Positions 9,564-22,130 of a DNA stretch of 64,000 nt are shown piece by piece. Position 1 is the stretch's first letter. Every line of letters begins with the position of its first letter. Source of the DNA: Paragonimus westermani (taxonomy: Eukaryota > Platyhelminthes > Trematoda > Plagiorchiida > Troglotrematidae); the NCBI GenBank assembly GCA_008508345.1, contig QNGE01002386.1, forward strand, positions 1 through 64,000. The letters are read 5' to 3'. The position numbers and the translations under genes were made by a program. Under the pieces are notes generated by a model, which saw only the letters and a program-made list of their open reading frames with translations, was not told the DNA's origin and searched no databases.

Positions 9564-12537
9564 TACTGGGGTAGCTGATCGATTGATCCAACCTGAGCAC
9601 ACGATCATTTGAGACTAATCTGAGCGTTCGTGAAGTTCGCCTCAAACCATTTAATAATTGAGTCCGCACAATTCTGTAGTAACTTTGTAAAGTTTCAGCC
9701 ATGACCAAGATGATAGGAAAATCAGACCCATTTGTGCCGGTTAACCGGATAACAACTCATGCCCCAGCTGAACCAACATTACCCGCAAATATCAGGGAGC
9801 TAATTTGATTACTGAACGTCTCACTGTGAAATTTTTTTGGGTCTTCTTTGCTAACCAGCCATCTGAAGGGAAAAGTGAATTGCTAGCCTCTTTCAAATTG
9901 CAATCTTTCTAGTTATTCTGCATGCGAAACCTAACAGAATTAAGCCGGGGCAGGTGAATTGATGAAGGTCATACTGGGGTTGGAGAAGAAATGTTGACCA
10001 GACTGATGATCCAAATTCATAATAGTTGTTTAGGTGTTTTCAAGATCCAGGTCTGTAACGGAAATATATTTTGACCATAAAAAGTCATTTCATTAATATC
10101 CGTCTTCATCACATCTTCCAGAATTTTGGTGATTTTCTTGCCCGTTAGTCTGTTTTCCCTTAGTAGGAGGAAAGCACTGCAGATCAGACTGGGAATCAGC
10201 TTTCTTCCTTTGTTGAGTTATGGGCATTAGGAGACTAAAAACACCCGTTCCGCGAACGATGGTACGGTTGTAATAACCTCTTTTCTAAAAACTGAGCCAT
10301 TTTACGTTTCAATCCGAAGTCGTAAGTATGGATGTAGTGTGAGTTTTTCTTAACTAGTTCGACTACCATGTATATCGATCTAATGTTTTTACACTTCACA
10401 TACCTCTCAACAAATTTCAATATATTGACCTTTTATAATTTTCCGACACACCACCTAAGTGGCAACTCACCAGCTGCTGATGTACGTCAATCCATGCGGT
10501 ACTTTGTGTTCTACAAAAGTTTCAGAAGAATAAGTTCTGTTTTCGTTTATCCTTCCAAATTTCATTTCAGTACTTCTAATGAAACAACTTATTTCGTGGT
10601 GCTTCGTGGTATTATTTTGCTTCCGAGTTTACGCTTCTTTCAAAAACAGAAGTATTACCGCCGATAACAGAAGTAGCTTAATTATGATTCTGAATACCGG
10701 AACTACTATCACCGAGGTTTCCAAATGTTACACCCCATCATATCAGTGTGTTTGACTGATCGCTACCTTAAATCGGCACGTCAAATCTTTTCAGTTCCCA
10801 TAAAAACACACTCTTGCTCTCTTTTGTGAACATCACTGATTATAATGAATAATGAACTCCCCAAAATGTAATGTTCCGGCTAAATCTATCATATGTTGAA
10901 ATCCTTGGAACTCTTTTGCAGTCCAAATTTGAAGAGACTAGTTTGCACTTGAGGGGCTGATATACGAACGGGCTAGGTTGCCGCGGTGGTGCTACCATAC
11001 CTTAAGGTGAGAGTTGATAAATCATAATAAATTTCTTTTGGTTCGCTTGACATGATCAGAATTAGATGTTGTACTGAGGTCTTCACTTTGAACTGAGAAA
11101 ATATTCGAACAATGAAGCAAGCGTTCAAGTAGGCTGCCTCGAAAGCATTTGTACATATGCGGACCTACGGTTTCAGTGCGACTTCCTGGTATAACGCGGA
11201 ACGGCCGAGCGGATGCAATTGAGCTGGAACGATTCCTACGACGCAATGATACTGTACGTGCTGTTCTACCCCGAAGAGCCAATAACCAAACCGACTATGA
11301 AGAAAAAACACTGATCTCCAGAAAGAGCGCCTTTCTACTGTCTCAGTCCGAAGGCAAATTACAAAAATGCAGCTCTTGCGTATTTATAGCTCGTCAAGCG
11401 ACCGGGTAAATGACAGGCGAATTAGCGTCCAGTATGTAAATCGGCGCCAGAAATGAAAAAATGATGGTGCATTAGAGGAATTTGAATTTACAAAAGTGGT
11501 AAATGTTCATTATCGGTTAAGTAGACAGGTTTTGGGGTGTTGGTTACAATTTCTTCTACAGCATAATGACTAGATACGTGTTTATCTGACGGAGTTCGAG
11601 ACAAAGGATTCGAACTGCACTCAGTGATTTTAGACATAAAATACTTCGTCTGTGACTGTCTTTACAAGCGCACCCGGAGAACATTCAGGGTTTCAAAGGT
11701 GTGCTTTATTCATGAATCCCAACAACCAAAGCGACTGCCTTTCAAGACGCAAACGAACGTTTCCCGTACCGAGTGGTTATCATGTTCTTTCGAGGTTCCT
11801 CTCTTGGAATACGAAGCGAGCACTGGTATGACAGATCTTCCTTCTTCAGTGAAGATAGCAGTACTGGGGGGCTTTGAACTGGTAGTGTTGATGCAGATGA
11901 TTCCTGTCTTTGATGGCGGACGGAATATTTCTTCCTCACTGCGAGAAATTGTATCAAAATTTTCATTAATTTTCCTAGAAGAAACTTAATTAAAGTATTA
12001 CAGTTTGAACTCAACATACGTTGGAATTTTGATAAGGACATAACTTAAATTCTGTGTGTTTGGTAGACTTTGGTAAGCCATACTGCTGAATTCATTTGAC
12101 TTAAAACCCAAATGCCATAATTCCCATTGGCTTATTCAAATGCAAAAGCGGGCAAGAGCAACAAAGAACGGGTCTTAGCAAGCGACTCGATCAGAGAAAT
12201 TAATTAATCGAACGGACTATAATAAGTTGGCTTTTCACTGATTCCCGACTGATGTTTTGTGTCTTAAGTAGATACGTGTGGACACAATAACAAATTTCAA
12301 TTCAAACAAATTTTCGTATCGGAACCATTGAAAAGAGAACGATCGGGGATTTTGACTTCAAATCGGACTACAAATACAATAACCGTGTTTACAGCGTTTT
12401 ACGAGACGTGGGGTGTTTCATACGACTATCTGTTTCAGTATTACAGTAGGCATTCTACACAAAATTTCAGTGACAACATTACTCAAAAACAAGTGTGACT
12501 GAATGTTTATGTATGATGATTCAGTCCTGTCCAGTGT
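9564..12537. other. Gene-free stretch
   Basis: ORFs of 86-121 codons at 11.0-12.0 kb on both strands overlap one another and show no family signature. A box-B-like ATTCGAACTGC at about 11608 has no partner box A. Nothing else is recognised. Confidence 0.55.
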
Positions 12538-12675
12538 GAAGTCATTCGCGCAGTGGTCAACGGGGGTGTATTACAAAAGTGTGGCCGAAACCAGTCTCTG
12601 TCGTAGCAGGGATATACACTACTGACGCGTTCTATTGAGAACGAAGCTCAAGTCTGGTGCTCCTTTTAGGAAGAG
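12538..12675 (+). repeat. SINE family A, degenerate copy
   Basis: It aligns with 54560-54698 over the tRNA-like head and the first part of the body. The clearest stretch is the body, GGATATACACTACTGACG to TCCTTTTAGGAAGAG, against the 54.6-kb GGATATGCACTACTGACG to TCTTTTGGAAAGAG. The A and B boxes are heavily mutated here, so it is not transcribable by Pol III. Homology fades near 12680. Confidence 0.8.
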
Positions 12676-14738
12676 ATAGAATGTTTCTTGTTTATGACGT
12701 CTTGTTGAAATTGATTGTATCAAGGGCAGCAATTTCGGTTACTGTTGTGTTAATGATAGAGGCTGCACACACATGTATTCTGAATGGCAAGTAAGTGCAA
12801 AATTTACAGTATTTAAAAAAATTAATTTTTTTGGGTCAGTTTTATAATGTTCAGCGGTTTTATTCAACTAAAGACAGTTTGTCAAGCAGGCAATCATTCA
12901 TTTTGATTGTGGAGATATAGTGTACCACATGCTTTTTATGCTAGACATAATGACCTTATTCAAAAGACGATTTCGTCAGGCAAACCAAATCGAAAATAAC
13001 GCTTCAGCAGCGGAACCCATTACACTTTCAGCAATTATACAAAAAAGGGAATTGTAATGGGTCCGCTTGAATTGAAAAGGTAACCGCTCGATTTAAACAG
13101 CGTATGAATAACATTAACATCATGTGCCCTGTCATTCAGGGATCTTTAAACCATAAGTATCCACAATTTAGTGAGTTCCGAGCCAACAAACCTGCCACAC
13201 TACTCAACGATAATATCATCTCACTGCTGAATGTTGGTACCGATGGATCTTAGCATGAACTGTCCGAGAAATCCTGCCGGTCGGTCAAATCCTTCGAATA
13301 TTTTGTGGAGCCGGTACAAGACGGGTTTGTGTTAGTACATCTGGATTTTTAGGGCTTTCGAAAAGGCTTTTCAGTTCGGCTGTTAAAGCGCTTACCGTAT
13401 CCAGGTATATTATTCCTATAGTTGGTTTCAAAAGAGACGAGGTCCGGAGATTTTACAGAACGATATTTCTGAACCATTCCACAAAGTTTATGCTCGGGTA
13501 TGAGCAAGAAAGAGCCTGTATATATTTTCCCTATGAGATGCAATAACGTTCTCTGCAACTAAAGTATTTCCTCCAACACTAAGCGGCACGTGGCAACAAC
13601 ATCGAAAACACATACATATATTTTGTCATTGCAGTGAGCCACACATCTCGTGATACCGTTTTTTAAGCGTTACGGAGTGCTCTACAGTTAGTGAAGTGGA
13701 GGAAGGAACCTTTCTGTTATAAACCTCGGAATTCCAGCGGATTCCCATCGTTTGATTGGTCCGTGAAGACCATTCATTTTGTTGGAACGATCGAGCTGCA
13801 TACTGGTTTAAAATCCATGTCAAAAGTAAACAATCATTTAAACTCATCATACAACTTCCCGTACTGTTCAGCCGGTGTGCAGCCAACTTTCACAGTGAAC
13901 AAGAAATGTAATCAAAAGTGGTAGGTGAGGGTTTGTTCAGAAAGGGAGATGGCTCCAGAAAGTTTGATATCAGCCTCGGTAGACAATGAGACCCATTTCA
14001 GATTGGTGTAATGCCTTGAAACCAAAGCGCCGGTCCAAGATTAGTTGGTCTGATAGAAATCATGTTTCTTGAAAACCACAAATGAGCAGTCGTCCATTCA
14101 GTAGTGAAGTCACCTTACCATTATATCACTGGTCTGTGAGTGATGATATTGTTACGCTATCAAACTTAATTTAGAACTGTGAGAATAAATAGTGTAATCA
14201 CTATCCCGAGTTAATTCACTGGTGCTCTTTTAATGCGAGTTTAACAGAGAAGAATCAGAAGCCCACTATTAGGAACACACATTAACGCATGTATCCAACT
14301 ACTTGGAAAAGAGATGAGTATTCAACAGTAGTATACGTTTGGGCCAGCAGGTATGATCTTTTTCTCCATCTGGAATCGACAGGTAAAGATATGGATAACT
14401 GACCAGATTCAAATTTCCAAACAACCGAATTGTCTTTGAACAACAAAGTCTGATTCGTTTAGAATAAGAAGATACTTTTGACACCATAAAGAAAAATAGC
14501 CAGGCAAACAGCTGAACACATTTTGATTGGAAAGTCATACAATCTACAGCAACGTAATCATTGCACATTCTAGTGGAATTGTGCAAATTTCGTATTTAAT
14601 CAGCAGGTGAGTAAATACAAGTGACAAGTATACATACAATTAAACATTAATTATTGACCGGAGCTTCTGAAAAAGATCAATTGCATTAGGTCACTGTACT
14701 GTGTGGCTGGTCCTTCGGTTAACAAGTGATAGCAGCAG
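12676..14738. other. Gene-free stretch
   Basis: Only short overlapping ORFs (up to 86 codons at 13.6-13.9 kb) with no recognisable product. No RNA gene is seen. Confidence 0.55.
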
Positions 14739-14825
14739 GAAGTGAGTTGGCCAAATTTGCCGAATGCATACAGTATTGCCAAACAGTTGATGGTGATATA
14801 AGGGGTTCTAACCCGCTAGATTTCG
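14739..14825 (+). repeat. tRNA-like sequence, possibly a third SINE type
   Basis: GTTGGCCAAATTTGCCGAATGC (14746-14767) resembles a tRNA-Leu/Ser-type box A region, and GGTTCTAACCC (14804-14814) resembles box B with one change from the consensus. Spacing of about 40 bp is right for a long-variable-arm tRNA. No second copy is seen in this window, so the repeat status is inferred. Confidence 0.4.
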
Positions 14826-17273
14826 TGACCTGGGTATGGTATGTGGGTACAAAAAAGGAGATGTTGAATTGTCTTATCAGTATAAAAACAAACGACAAAT
14901 ATCGGGAATAGTTTACAGTGCAGCAGATTTTAGTTCTGACAATAAAATTCAACACATTGAAAAAGAACCATGTAAACACACTGAACAAAACTTCGCGGTC
15001 AACAGAGAAAGCAGATGAATTAATTCAATGATGACGTGAGGTATAAACGTGTTCTTGGTACCATATATGAAAGAAGAAGAACGTGTGTTTTGGTCAGTGG
15101 ATCAGCGATGAACAGACGATAATAGTTTGGAGACTGTATTTTGGGAATGGGTGATCTAGTGATATTACGTTTCAACCAGTAAGCTTATTATTGTAGTAAG
15201 GCATCAAGATTTTTAGTTTGTCGCTTTTATTTGGGTTTGTAAGCATTTTAATTTTCCTGCAAGGCAATTTCTTTACCCACAAAATTAGTGTAAGAAGGAT
15301 GTGACCACGTCTTACGGAGATTATGATCATAGAACTGACCGACTTTCTTTCTTAACTTCAACTCTATACAACGTCTCTGCCGTTTACCGATTCTCCATGT
15401 AAGCAAGAATGCTGTAGTGTGCTGCGTGTTCATCCAGATTGAAAGGGTTTGGGCACAAACACACAACGGTCACTCGTCGGAAGGTCTGATCTGTAAATTG
15501 CCGTGTTGAAGAGAAATGTGAAAATACGTCCTAAAAATGTTTTGCCAGCTTATGATTCATACAGCAGTCGTACAATTTCTTGGGAGTTCTTTTATCTATC
15601 TTTCAGCATAGTTCTGTATTTGAAACCATATTCACTTCACTGCTGATGTTCGTGATGTGGTCTTTCCGGCAAAATTATTTTCAAATTGACCATCACTCAC
15701 ATTTGATCGCAGCGTTCGCATTCAGATAGACATTCCAACCGGCCTTTTGCGAAAAGAAGCATTAGACTCGAGNATAAACCAAATCCCCGACTACTCATCA
15801 GTAATCTAAAATTATTGCTGTTGTCATGATAATGTGGAAGAAGTTATCAACCGATGGGTGGTTGTAAAGCACTACACACTGCTTCAGACAGTAGCAAATT
15901 CATTCAAACAACAAAGACTATGCCGTCTGTTTTTGATCCAAGTTGAACCTGAACTAGGTATTTGTAATTATCGGTGTTGAACAATTTAAGGGACTGATTG
16001 TTTACAGTTTACGGTGGTCACTCATAGACAGCTGTATAGAAGGTGGCTAACAGAAATCTGAAAGCTAAACAAACTAAAGACCAAGGACAGTTCTTTCAAG
16101 CTTCTGAAATAATCTTAACAATCTGGAACCCATCGGCACATGTGGTTGCCAGTCAGCTTGCAGTGCAAGGGTAGGCGACAGACAGCATTGCGTAAGGCAA
16201 AGGAAACAGAATCCACTGTTTACATCCAACTTTCTGGTTTCCTATGAAATAATTTCTGAAACAGGTTACAGTGTACTGTAAATCAAGTGTTGCAGCAAGC
16301 TTGGTGAACAAACACTAGGTGGTTGGCCAGGGATTTTCTGCATAAAGTAAGTTTATGAAAAATAATCCCGAATTCATCGCCAGAAGGCTGAATATTGTTC
16401 ACAGGGTGCACAATTATCTCTCCTGTAAGTGATAAGACGTGTTTCCGATTAGCACTAATACAGCATACAATTATTGTTCAAGTCATGCAAAAGTATTTCA
16501 GCCAGCCGAAAATAACCCGGATTTCGTAGGACGAAAACATAGTTCTACTCTCACTGAAAACTAATTCGAGGTAAAATCCTGGATGCTTCACAGGGATATC
16601 CGTTTTCAAATGAAGCAGCGAAAAATCCAGTCCGAACTCTGACAAGTATAATCAGTTCTTCCCGTTCAAGCGTGTTGTCTGCACAGGATACCATTATGTA
16701 CAACCTCAACGTATTGTGCCAGACTGCTATAAAATCGTATTAGCCAGGTGACATGTTGTGGTCCGTTTCCGCCATAGAACGATAATAAGACTATGACTCA
16801 ATTGTGGCGAAATAATCTGCCCCCCACCACAAGGGGTCAACAAGTGCTAACCCGATAAACTTCTGACAGAGATTACTGAATTTTACTCGGCATCTACTCA
16901 CAGAAGATACCGGGTTTAAATTCATTTTTGGGTGTAGGCCATACGTCTTACGGAGTAGGTCAACGATCAGCAGGATGAAGTAACTAGAATTTAGAAAGAA
17001 TCGGCAGTTTTTATTCCAGACAGCTAAAAGTGGTTTCTCTCAAAAGGCTCCAGACAAAGCAACTCTGTAGATGGTAAGCCGGAATGTGCACTTTCAAGGA
17101 GGGTGGTAAGTTGTGTTGGTCTGCAGAGTGTTAGGGTCGTCCAGACTGTCGTACGGAGGTTTCAACGAGGATCAGTGATAAAGTAGACAAATAAGAATTT
17201 CGGTGCATTCCTACTGAACAGACACTAGTATTTAGACAGCAGATTAATTAATTGTGACATAAAGTGCTCAGAA

Positions 17274-17477
17274 ATGCAGTGCAGGTATCTGGCAAACAGT
17301 ACACTGTTTTTTATGGTATTCACATCGCTTGGCATCCTGGCTTTAAGCATTACTGCCTTTTCTTTACTCGAAGACGGTCTACATGTCCTAATATATATTT
17401 TCATACATATAACAATTTCACGTCTCAACTCCGTTGTTTTCTTACTTACGTTGGTGATACAACGTGGGAAGTGTTAA
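17274..17477 (+). CDS. Unrecognised small hydrophobic ORF (67 aa)
   Basis: The sequence reads like a small membrane protein: a hydrophobic stretch at residues about 10-32 (LFFMVFTSLGILALSITAF), an acidic turn LLEDG, then hydrophobic segments at about 38-63. It ends in Gln-Arg-Gly-Lys-Cys. A CAG trinucleotide directly before the start (GTGCTCAG then AAATGC) could be a splice acceptor. T-rich DNA easily gives hydrophobic ORFs by chance, so support is weak. Confidence 0.15.
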   Translation: MQCRYLANSTLFFMVFTSLGILALSITAFSLLEDGLHVLIYIFIHITISRLNSVVFLLTLVIQRGKC

Positions 17478-18391
17478 CTCTTCCCTTCTGAGTTATCAAT
17501 CAATAGCTGACCAAGAATGATTTTTATCCACTTCGCACTTGAAACTTACCAAAACTGTATTCTCAGAGTTTAAAGGCGAAAAATGTGTATGGCATATTTA
17601 CGAGTTTTGACATCTGTGCACTTCAGAATTCACACCATCAGTTTAGTTGTAAACTTATTGCTGAGAAAAATGTCTTCAGAAAGGTTTTCACTTTGCAAAG
17701 TGACCTAATAAAATTACATCCTCTCGAATCATTTGATTTTCAAATCTAATGGCAAAATTCTCACTTATTTCTGATCCTATCCACGGACAGCACTCACTGC
17801 AAATTCACGAGTTAACATTAAACACAACCTGGTGGTTAACTTCTGCCTAGACACTACCAAGCAACTCTGTTCCATATTAACTGGCCATCTGGGTTACTTG
17901 GGTTCTACAATCCTAGGGGAGTCACACCTTACCTTCACTACACGCTTTATGTAATGCATGGTCGCTTACTCTTAGTCCGTCAGAACAAGATGAAATTGAA
18001 CTGGCACAATAAAGTTAGCTACAGTTCGAAACGAGTTCACAAGCACGGCTGTTTTTCGATCTAAACAAAAGACAGGGAGAAAAAATAACCGCCAGCTTTT
18101 TTCAACTAGGAAACTTGAGGCTGACTGTATAACAGTTCGTTATTAATATGTACACATGTAGACCGATAAGCAAACCTATCAGAAGTATGCATTGAAATGA
18201 AGATTGTCTAGGGAATTATTCGTGGAAGTACAGCAGAAAACTATATTTCACCGTTGGGCGCATCCGCGGTACTCGATCGGGCAATCGCAAGTGACTGTGA
18301 TATTTGTTTTTGTCAATTCAACTGCAAGACACACATTAGATTGAAGGGCTACAAGCTGCGAATATGGTTAATGCATTCCAACTTATATGCG

Positions 18392-18456
18392 TTTTTTAAT
18401 TAACTTTAATTAATAATTTTAATTGATTTTAATTAATAATGATTAATATTAGTTAA
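18392..18456. repeat. A/T-only low-complexity tract with TTTAATTAA units
   Basis: About 65 bp with almost no G or C, built from degenerate repeats of a TTTTAATTAATAA-like unit. It has no coding value. Confidence 0.85.
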
Positions 18457-19469
18457 CGCAATCGACTGTGGACCGGAAGATGACAATGTTACAATCGCAC
18501 TGTTTCTTTCAAGTAGTTCACTCTCAATTATTTCTCTTGTTTATTGGTTACTAAGCTGAAGACCTCAGGGTGGTCCGGACATTTTTAATTGGTCATAGTG
18601 GCATCCATCCGAGAGATTAGGTTCTTTAACTTATGGATGATCAAAAGCTCAATACGAACTATTTCATTGGTTAAATGCTCGACCACAAACATTATGACAT
18701 ACATATCACATTCAGTCAACATACTGTCAGGAAATGTAACTGGACGCTTTTCTGTAACTTCGCCCGGAGAGTGTGTTTCTACCGTAGCTGGAAAAGAAGC
18801 ATATGCAACTGGATCATGCGAACACCACTAGACCAAGTATTTGACATCACACAATTTGTTTTATTTGGTCAGAAAAGCGTTCAGCGAACTCATTTGAATA
18901 GGCACTTATCTATGGTAAGTATTCGTAAGGGAAAAGGGGTGATCTTGAGAAAACTCTGCTGTTCTCAAAGTTATCCCTGAAGGTCATTTAACAGATGGTG
19001 ATAAATGCAGATTGTTCTACTCTCTGCATAAAGAGTCGTTTGATATCATAACTACGAGAAATTGTTCCGGTCCTTAACAACATGTTGGCCAATGCAGCAC
19101 TTAATAACGAAGTTGTGTAATCACATTAGTAAACAACCCCAGTTTTATCACATCTTTTTTCTTAATTTATTGATTAAGCTAGACTGGATTATATTAAACA
19201 AGTACCACCACTTGTTAAATAATCCAGCTGCAAAGCTGTACATGAACTTCTGCTGAGAGGCGTCGTATTCAATGGAAATTCTTGTTCATATGGCCCGAAG
19301 ACACGTGATAACACTAAAGTGTCTCAGGCAATGCTAACAACTAGAGAGGACACGATATGAAAAGCTGTAACAAAGTCCAATGAAGACGCAGTTTGATTCA
19401 GTAACCAATGAGAGGTGTTTAGTTTTGTAGGCTTGCTCGAGCATCTTCCTCCGTCAACACTAATACTTA

Positions 19470-19615
19470 TGAAGAGACCCAACCGAGGAAAAATGGGACA
19501 TTGAGTGGATTCAAACCGGCAACCAGAACAAAATACTGAGAAGCGGCAACTTCTTTACCAACCGAACTATGGAGTCACGTCAGAAGCACTGGGCATTCTT
19601 ATTCACGCCAAGTTA
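19470..19615 (-). repeat. SINE family B, minus-strand copy
   Basis: Read on the minus strand it has a tRNA-like head with box A TAGTTCGGTTGGT (about 19557-19569) and box B GGTTTGAATCC (19507-19517). A tail follows containing TTGGGTCTCTTC, which recurs exactly in the tail of the 19.7-kb copy. Head and tail are collinear with the copies at 19655-19905 and 45080-45333. Confidence 0.75.
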
Positions 19616-19654
19616 ACTCCCGAACTACTAATCAGTAGCATAGTCCCAAGTCTC

Positions 19655-19905
19655 ACTAGTGGCGATAGTGGATTTTAGGGTGAGCTGTTTGAAAGATTCT
19701 GCTTAAGTAATCAACCTGTTAGGTCATTTGATGGATTCCACATGATACATTTATTTCGTTGAATAATTAAATCCAACTGTGAAATTCCTGAGCCTCCAGT
19801 GTAGCTCCGTAGCTCTGCTGGTATAACACTTGCCACAACTGGACGTGTTATTTCTGTCACTGGTTCGAATCCGGCAAAAGTCCAGACTTTTATCGCTTGG
19901 GTCTC
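19655..19905 (+). repeat. SINE family B, plus-strand copy
   Basis: It aligns with 45080-45333 over about 250 bp. Shared landmarks are AGTGGCG, GGATTCCA(C/T)ATGA and GTGAA-TTCC-GAGC upstream, then box A TAGCTCTGCTGG at 19810-19821 and box B GGTTCGAATCC at 19862-19872, then a short tail. The tRNA-like part lies in the right half, about 150 bp into the repeat, which is unusual for a SINE. Confidence 0.82.
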
Positions 19906-21647
19906 TTCTAAGCTATCACACATGTCAAAATACTTATCAGCACTACTGTTACTGATGTGATGGTCAAGTGATCCTGTGCAAACAGACAGAAGTTTTATCT
20001 AATTTCCGTAGGTTCTAAGCTTACGTTCATTTGTACAACAGCTCACAACTTTTCATATCAAAATTTGCCCAGCCACCCTAAGCATCGGCTGTGGTCACCG
20101 TGATAAACAAACACAAATCGCCCAATCATAAATCATGATAGAATTCCTACCAGTACACTACCCTGAATTGCATACTCTATACAAAGTCAGTCCATTCGAT
20201 CAACTCCAGTAGAGGTTATATTTACAGCAATCATGAAGTGAGAAAGTGAATTTTCATTCATGGTACAAAGGATGTGAAATTCACCAACGTATGAACGGTT
20301 GGATAGTTCAGAATTTACAGACATTTGGCATGTTAGTGGGAGTTAGATAAAGATTATTTTATAACAGGAAACTTGGAGTACGCGGATCGTTTGGTACTAT
20401 TCTCAAACCGTTGATCCAAAAGATGTTGATAATGACTAATAAAAATTTATAATGTTGGAAACAGAGATAACCATGAACGAAAGCCACTGTGTTTCCAGTT
20501 TGAGAGTAACACCGACCTGACCGAGTGCATATTTCAGTGAATAAATGCTAGATATGTCGTTCATAGCCAGCTACATCCACTTTTGGATATACTTAAGTGG
20601 CAAAAATCTGGCCAGACGGACTCCACATGAACTAACGGCATGTCGCCGGAATTATCGTCAACATGCTTGTCAATACCGCCAGTGGAGTCAAAGTGCTTAT
20701 CTCGAAACGGTGCCATATACCGCCACCCACTACCGTTTCATAAGCGTCGCATGCCTGTTGCAAAAACTTCAGGACCACTATTACAGCAAACATCTAGTGA
20801 TCGTTCTAGGTAGTCTAGTATTTATCGGAACAATTTATTCGTACGAACCTGACTCAAAAACCTGCTGGAGTTTATTGCAATCGAACATCGACAATAACGC
20901 CAAAATACAGAATGTAGATAACTGGCGTTATTGAAAAACTGAAAGAATTTCAAAGCACAACTTTCCGGTCAAAGATTTGAATTGTCTATTTTCTTAACAT
21001 AAACGGACTGTGTTTACTGAGTGCTGATAGAATAACTGTAAACAAGTCAAGTCGTACAGCCATTAAAACGGGTGCTATGCGTTCTCCAGTGAGCAGCTAA
21101 ACTTTAGAGCAAGGGGACAAATTCTCACCTACCATTTTCAGCATTTGTTGGTTCAGCTCTTGGAGACATTTTGACCAGCCTGATAAGAATGTTCAGTGAC
21201 AGTATTAGTATGTTCTCTTTTAGTTTGACAATGGAGTGAGGCCGCGGGGTGCATATCACGGATTTCAATCTAATTCATAGTGAACACTTCAATGACCGTA
21301 GGCTATAGGATCTCGGTAATTGGTGAACAGGTTTACCATGACAGATCTATCCTTGCAAAAATGTCGAATCATTTGTGTAACATAAAATTAAACTTGTGCG
21401 GCCGTTTCTTTGGCACGTATCAGTTGTGCTGAACTTATTAAACTTGTCATGTGTTGTTTACCCCGTCATGCGAACAGAACGCTTTTTCGTCTATGCAGAC
21501 GACATCTTTCACTTATGATACTTGTTAGGTGACAGCTTCTTGAAAACGTTCGGCAAGCTGCAGGCGATTCTGGTGGCCAGTATTTTTAGGGTAACAATAT
21601 CAAAGAAATTGCAGGAATAGAATTTTAAACGACCGTATATCTATCAA

Positions 21648-22130
21648 ATGGACCGCTTGCTTTTGTTTCGAAATGGAACATGCGAATCTGAACGTACGGT
21701 TAATGCAACTTTATTTTTTAAGTCTTCCTTGGCTATTCTTTTCAGCTCAGAGAAAGCCACCGCTCACGCGCTCAGTCTGCATCGAGGAAGTGCCGTTTCA
21801 CCTCCAGTGCCCTTGCAGCTGTGGGTTTTCTGTTCTATGGAAGAAAACTCAGCTCATCGCACGCCCACTCTGGAAGTAAACCAGTCTGTCGTATCACTAC
21901 TCTCTGCCCTCTCATCCAGTTATGAAATGTGTACTGGAGTAATATCAGTTTTGTTATTTATTGCAAACTTACAATTTGGGTTACATCAACTGGTAACCTG
22001 GTTTAGGCAAGACTTTAACAAATTACTGTGGACCACGATTAAGTTACTTTCCTTATTGAAGTCTTCTGGGTTGTGGAATTTACGTTGTCCCATAGGGCAC
22101 ATCCCATATACACTCAGTCCTACAGTATAA
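21648..22130 (+). CDS. Unrecognised ORF (160 aa), possibly spurious
   Basis: It is open for 160 codons with Leu/Ser-rich composition and no recognised domain. An ORF of this length is only mildly unexpected by chance in a window of this size. No splice signals or codon bias distinguish it. Confidence 0.1.
   Translation: MDRLLLFRNGTCESERTVNATLFFKSSLAILFSSEKATAHALSLHRGSAVSPPVPLQLWVFCSMEENSAHRTPTLEVNQSVVSLLSALSSSYEMCTGVISVLLFIANLQFGLHQLVTWFRQDFNKLLWTTIKLLSLLKSSGLWNLRCPIGHIPYTLSPTV

Larger units (their letters stand above)
14826..19469. other. Gene-free stretch with one ambiguous base
   Basis: It holds the weak hydrophobic ORF at 17274 and the A/T tract at 18.4 kb, and is otherwise featureless. 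One undetermined base (n) lies at 15773. It does not interrupt any supported feature. Confidence 0.55.

Noticed and set aside
5300..9708. Many ORFs of 60-142 codons on the minus strand and in other frames across the retrotransposon
   Set aside because: They are shadows of the gag-pol frame or of the LTRs and have no motif of their own.
20545..20934. 129-codon ORF with a possible membrane segment near its C-terminus
   Set aside because: Length is near chance for this window and nothing in it matches a family I know.
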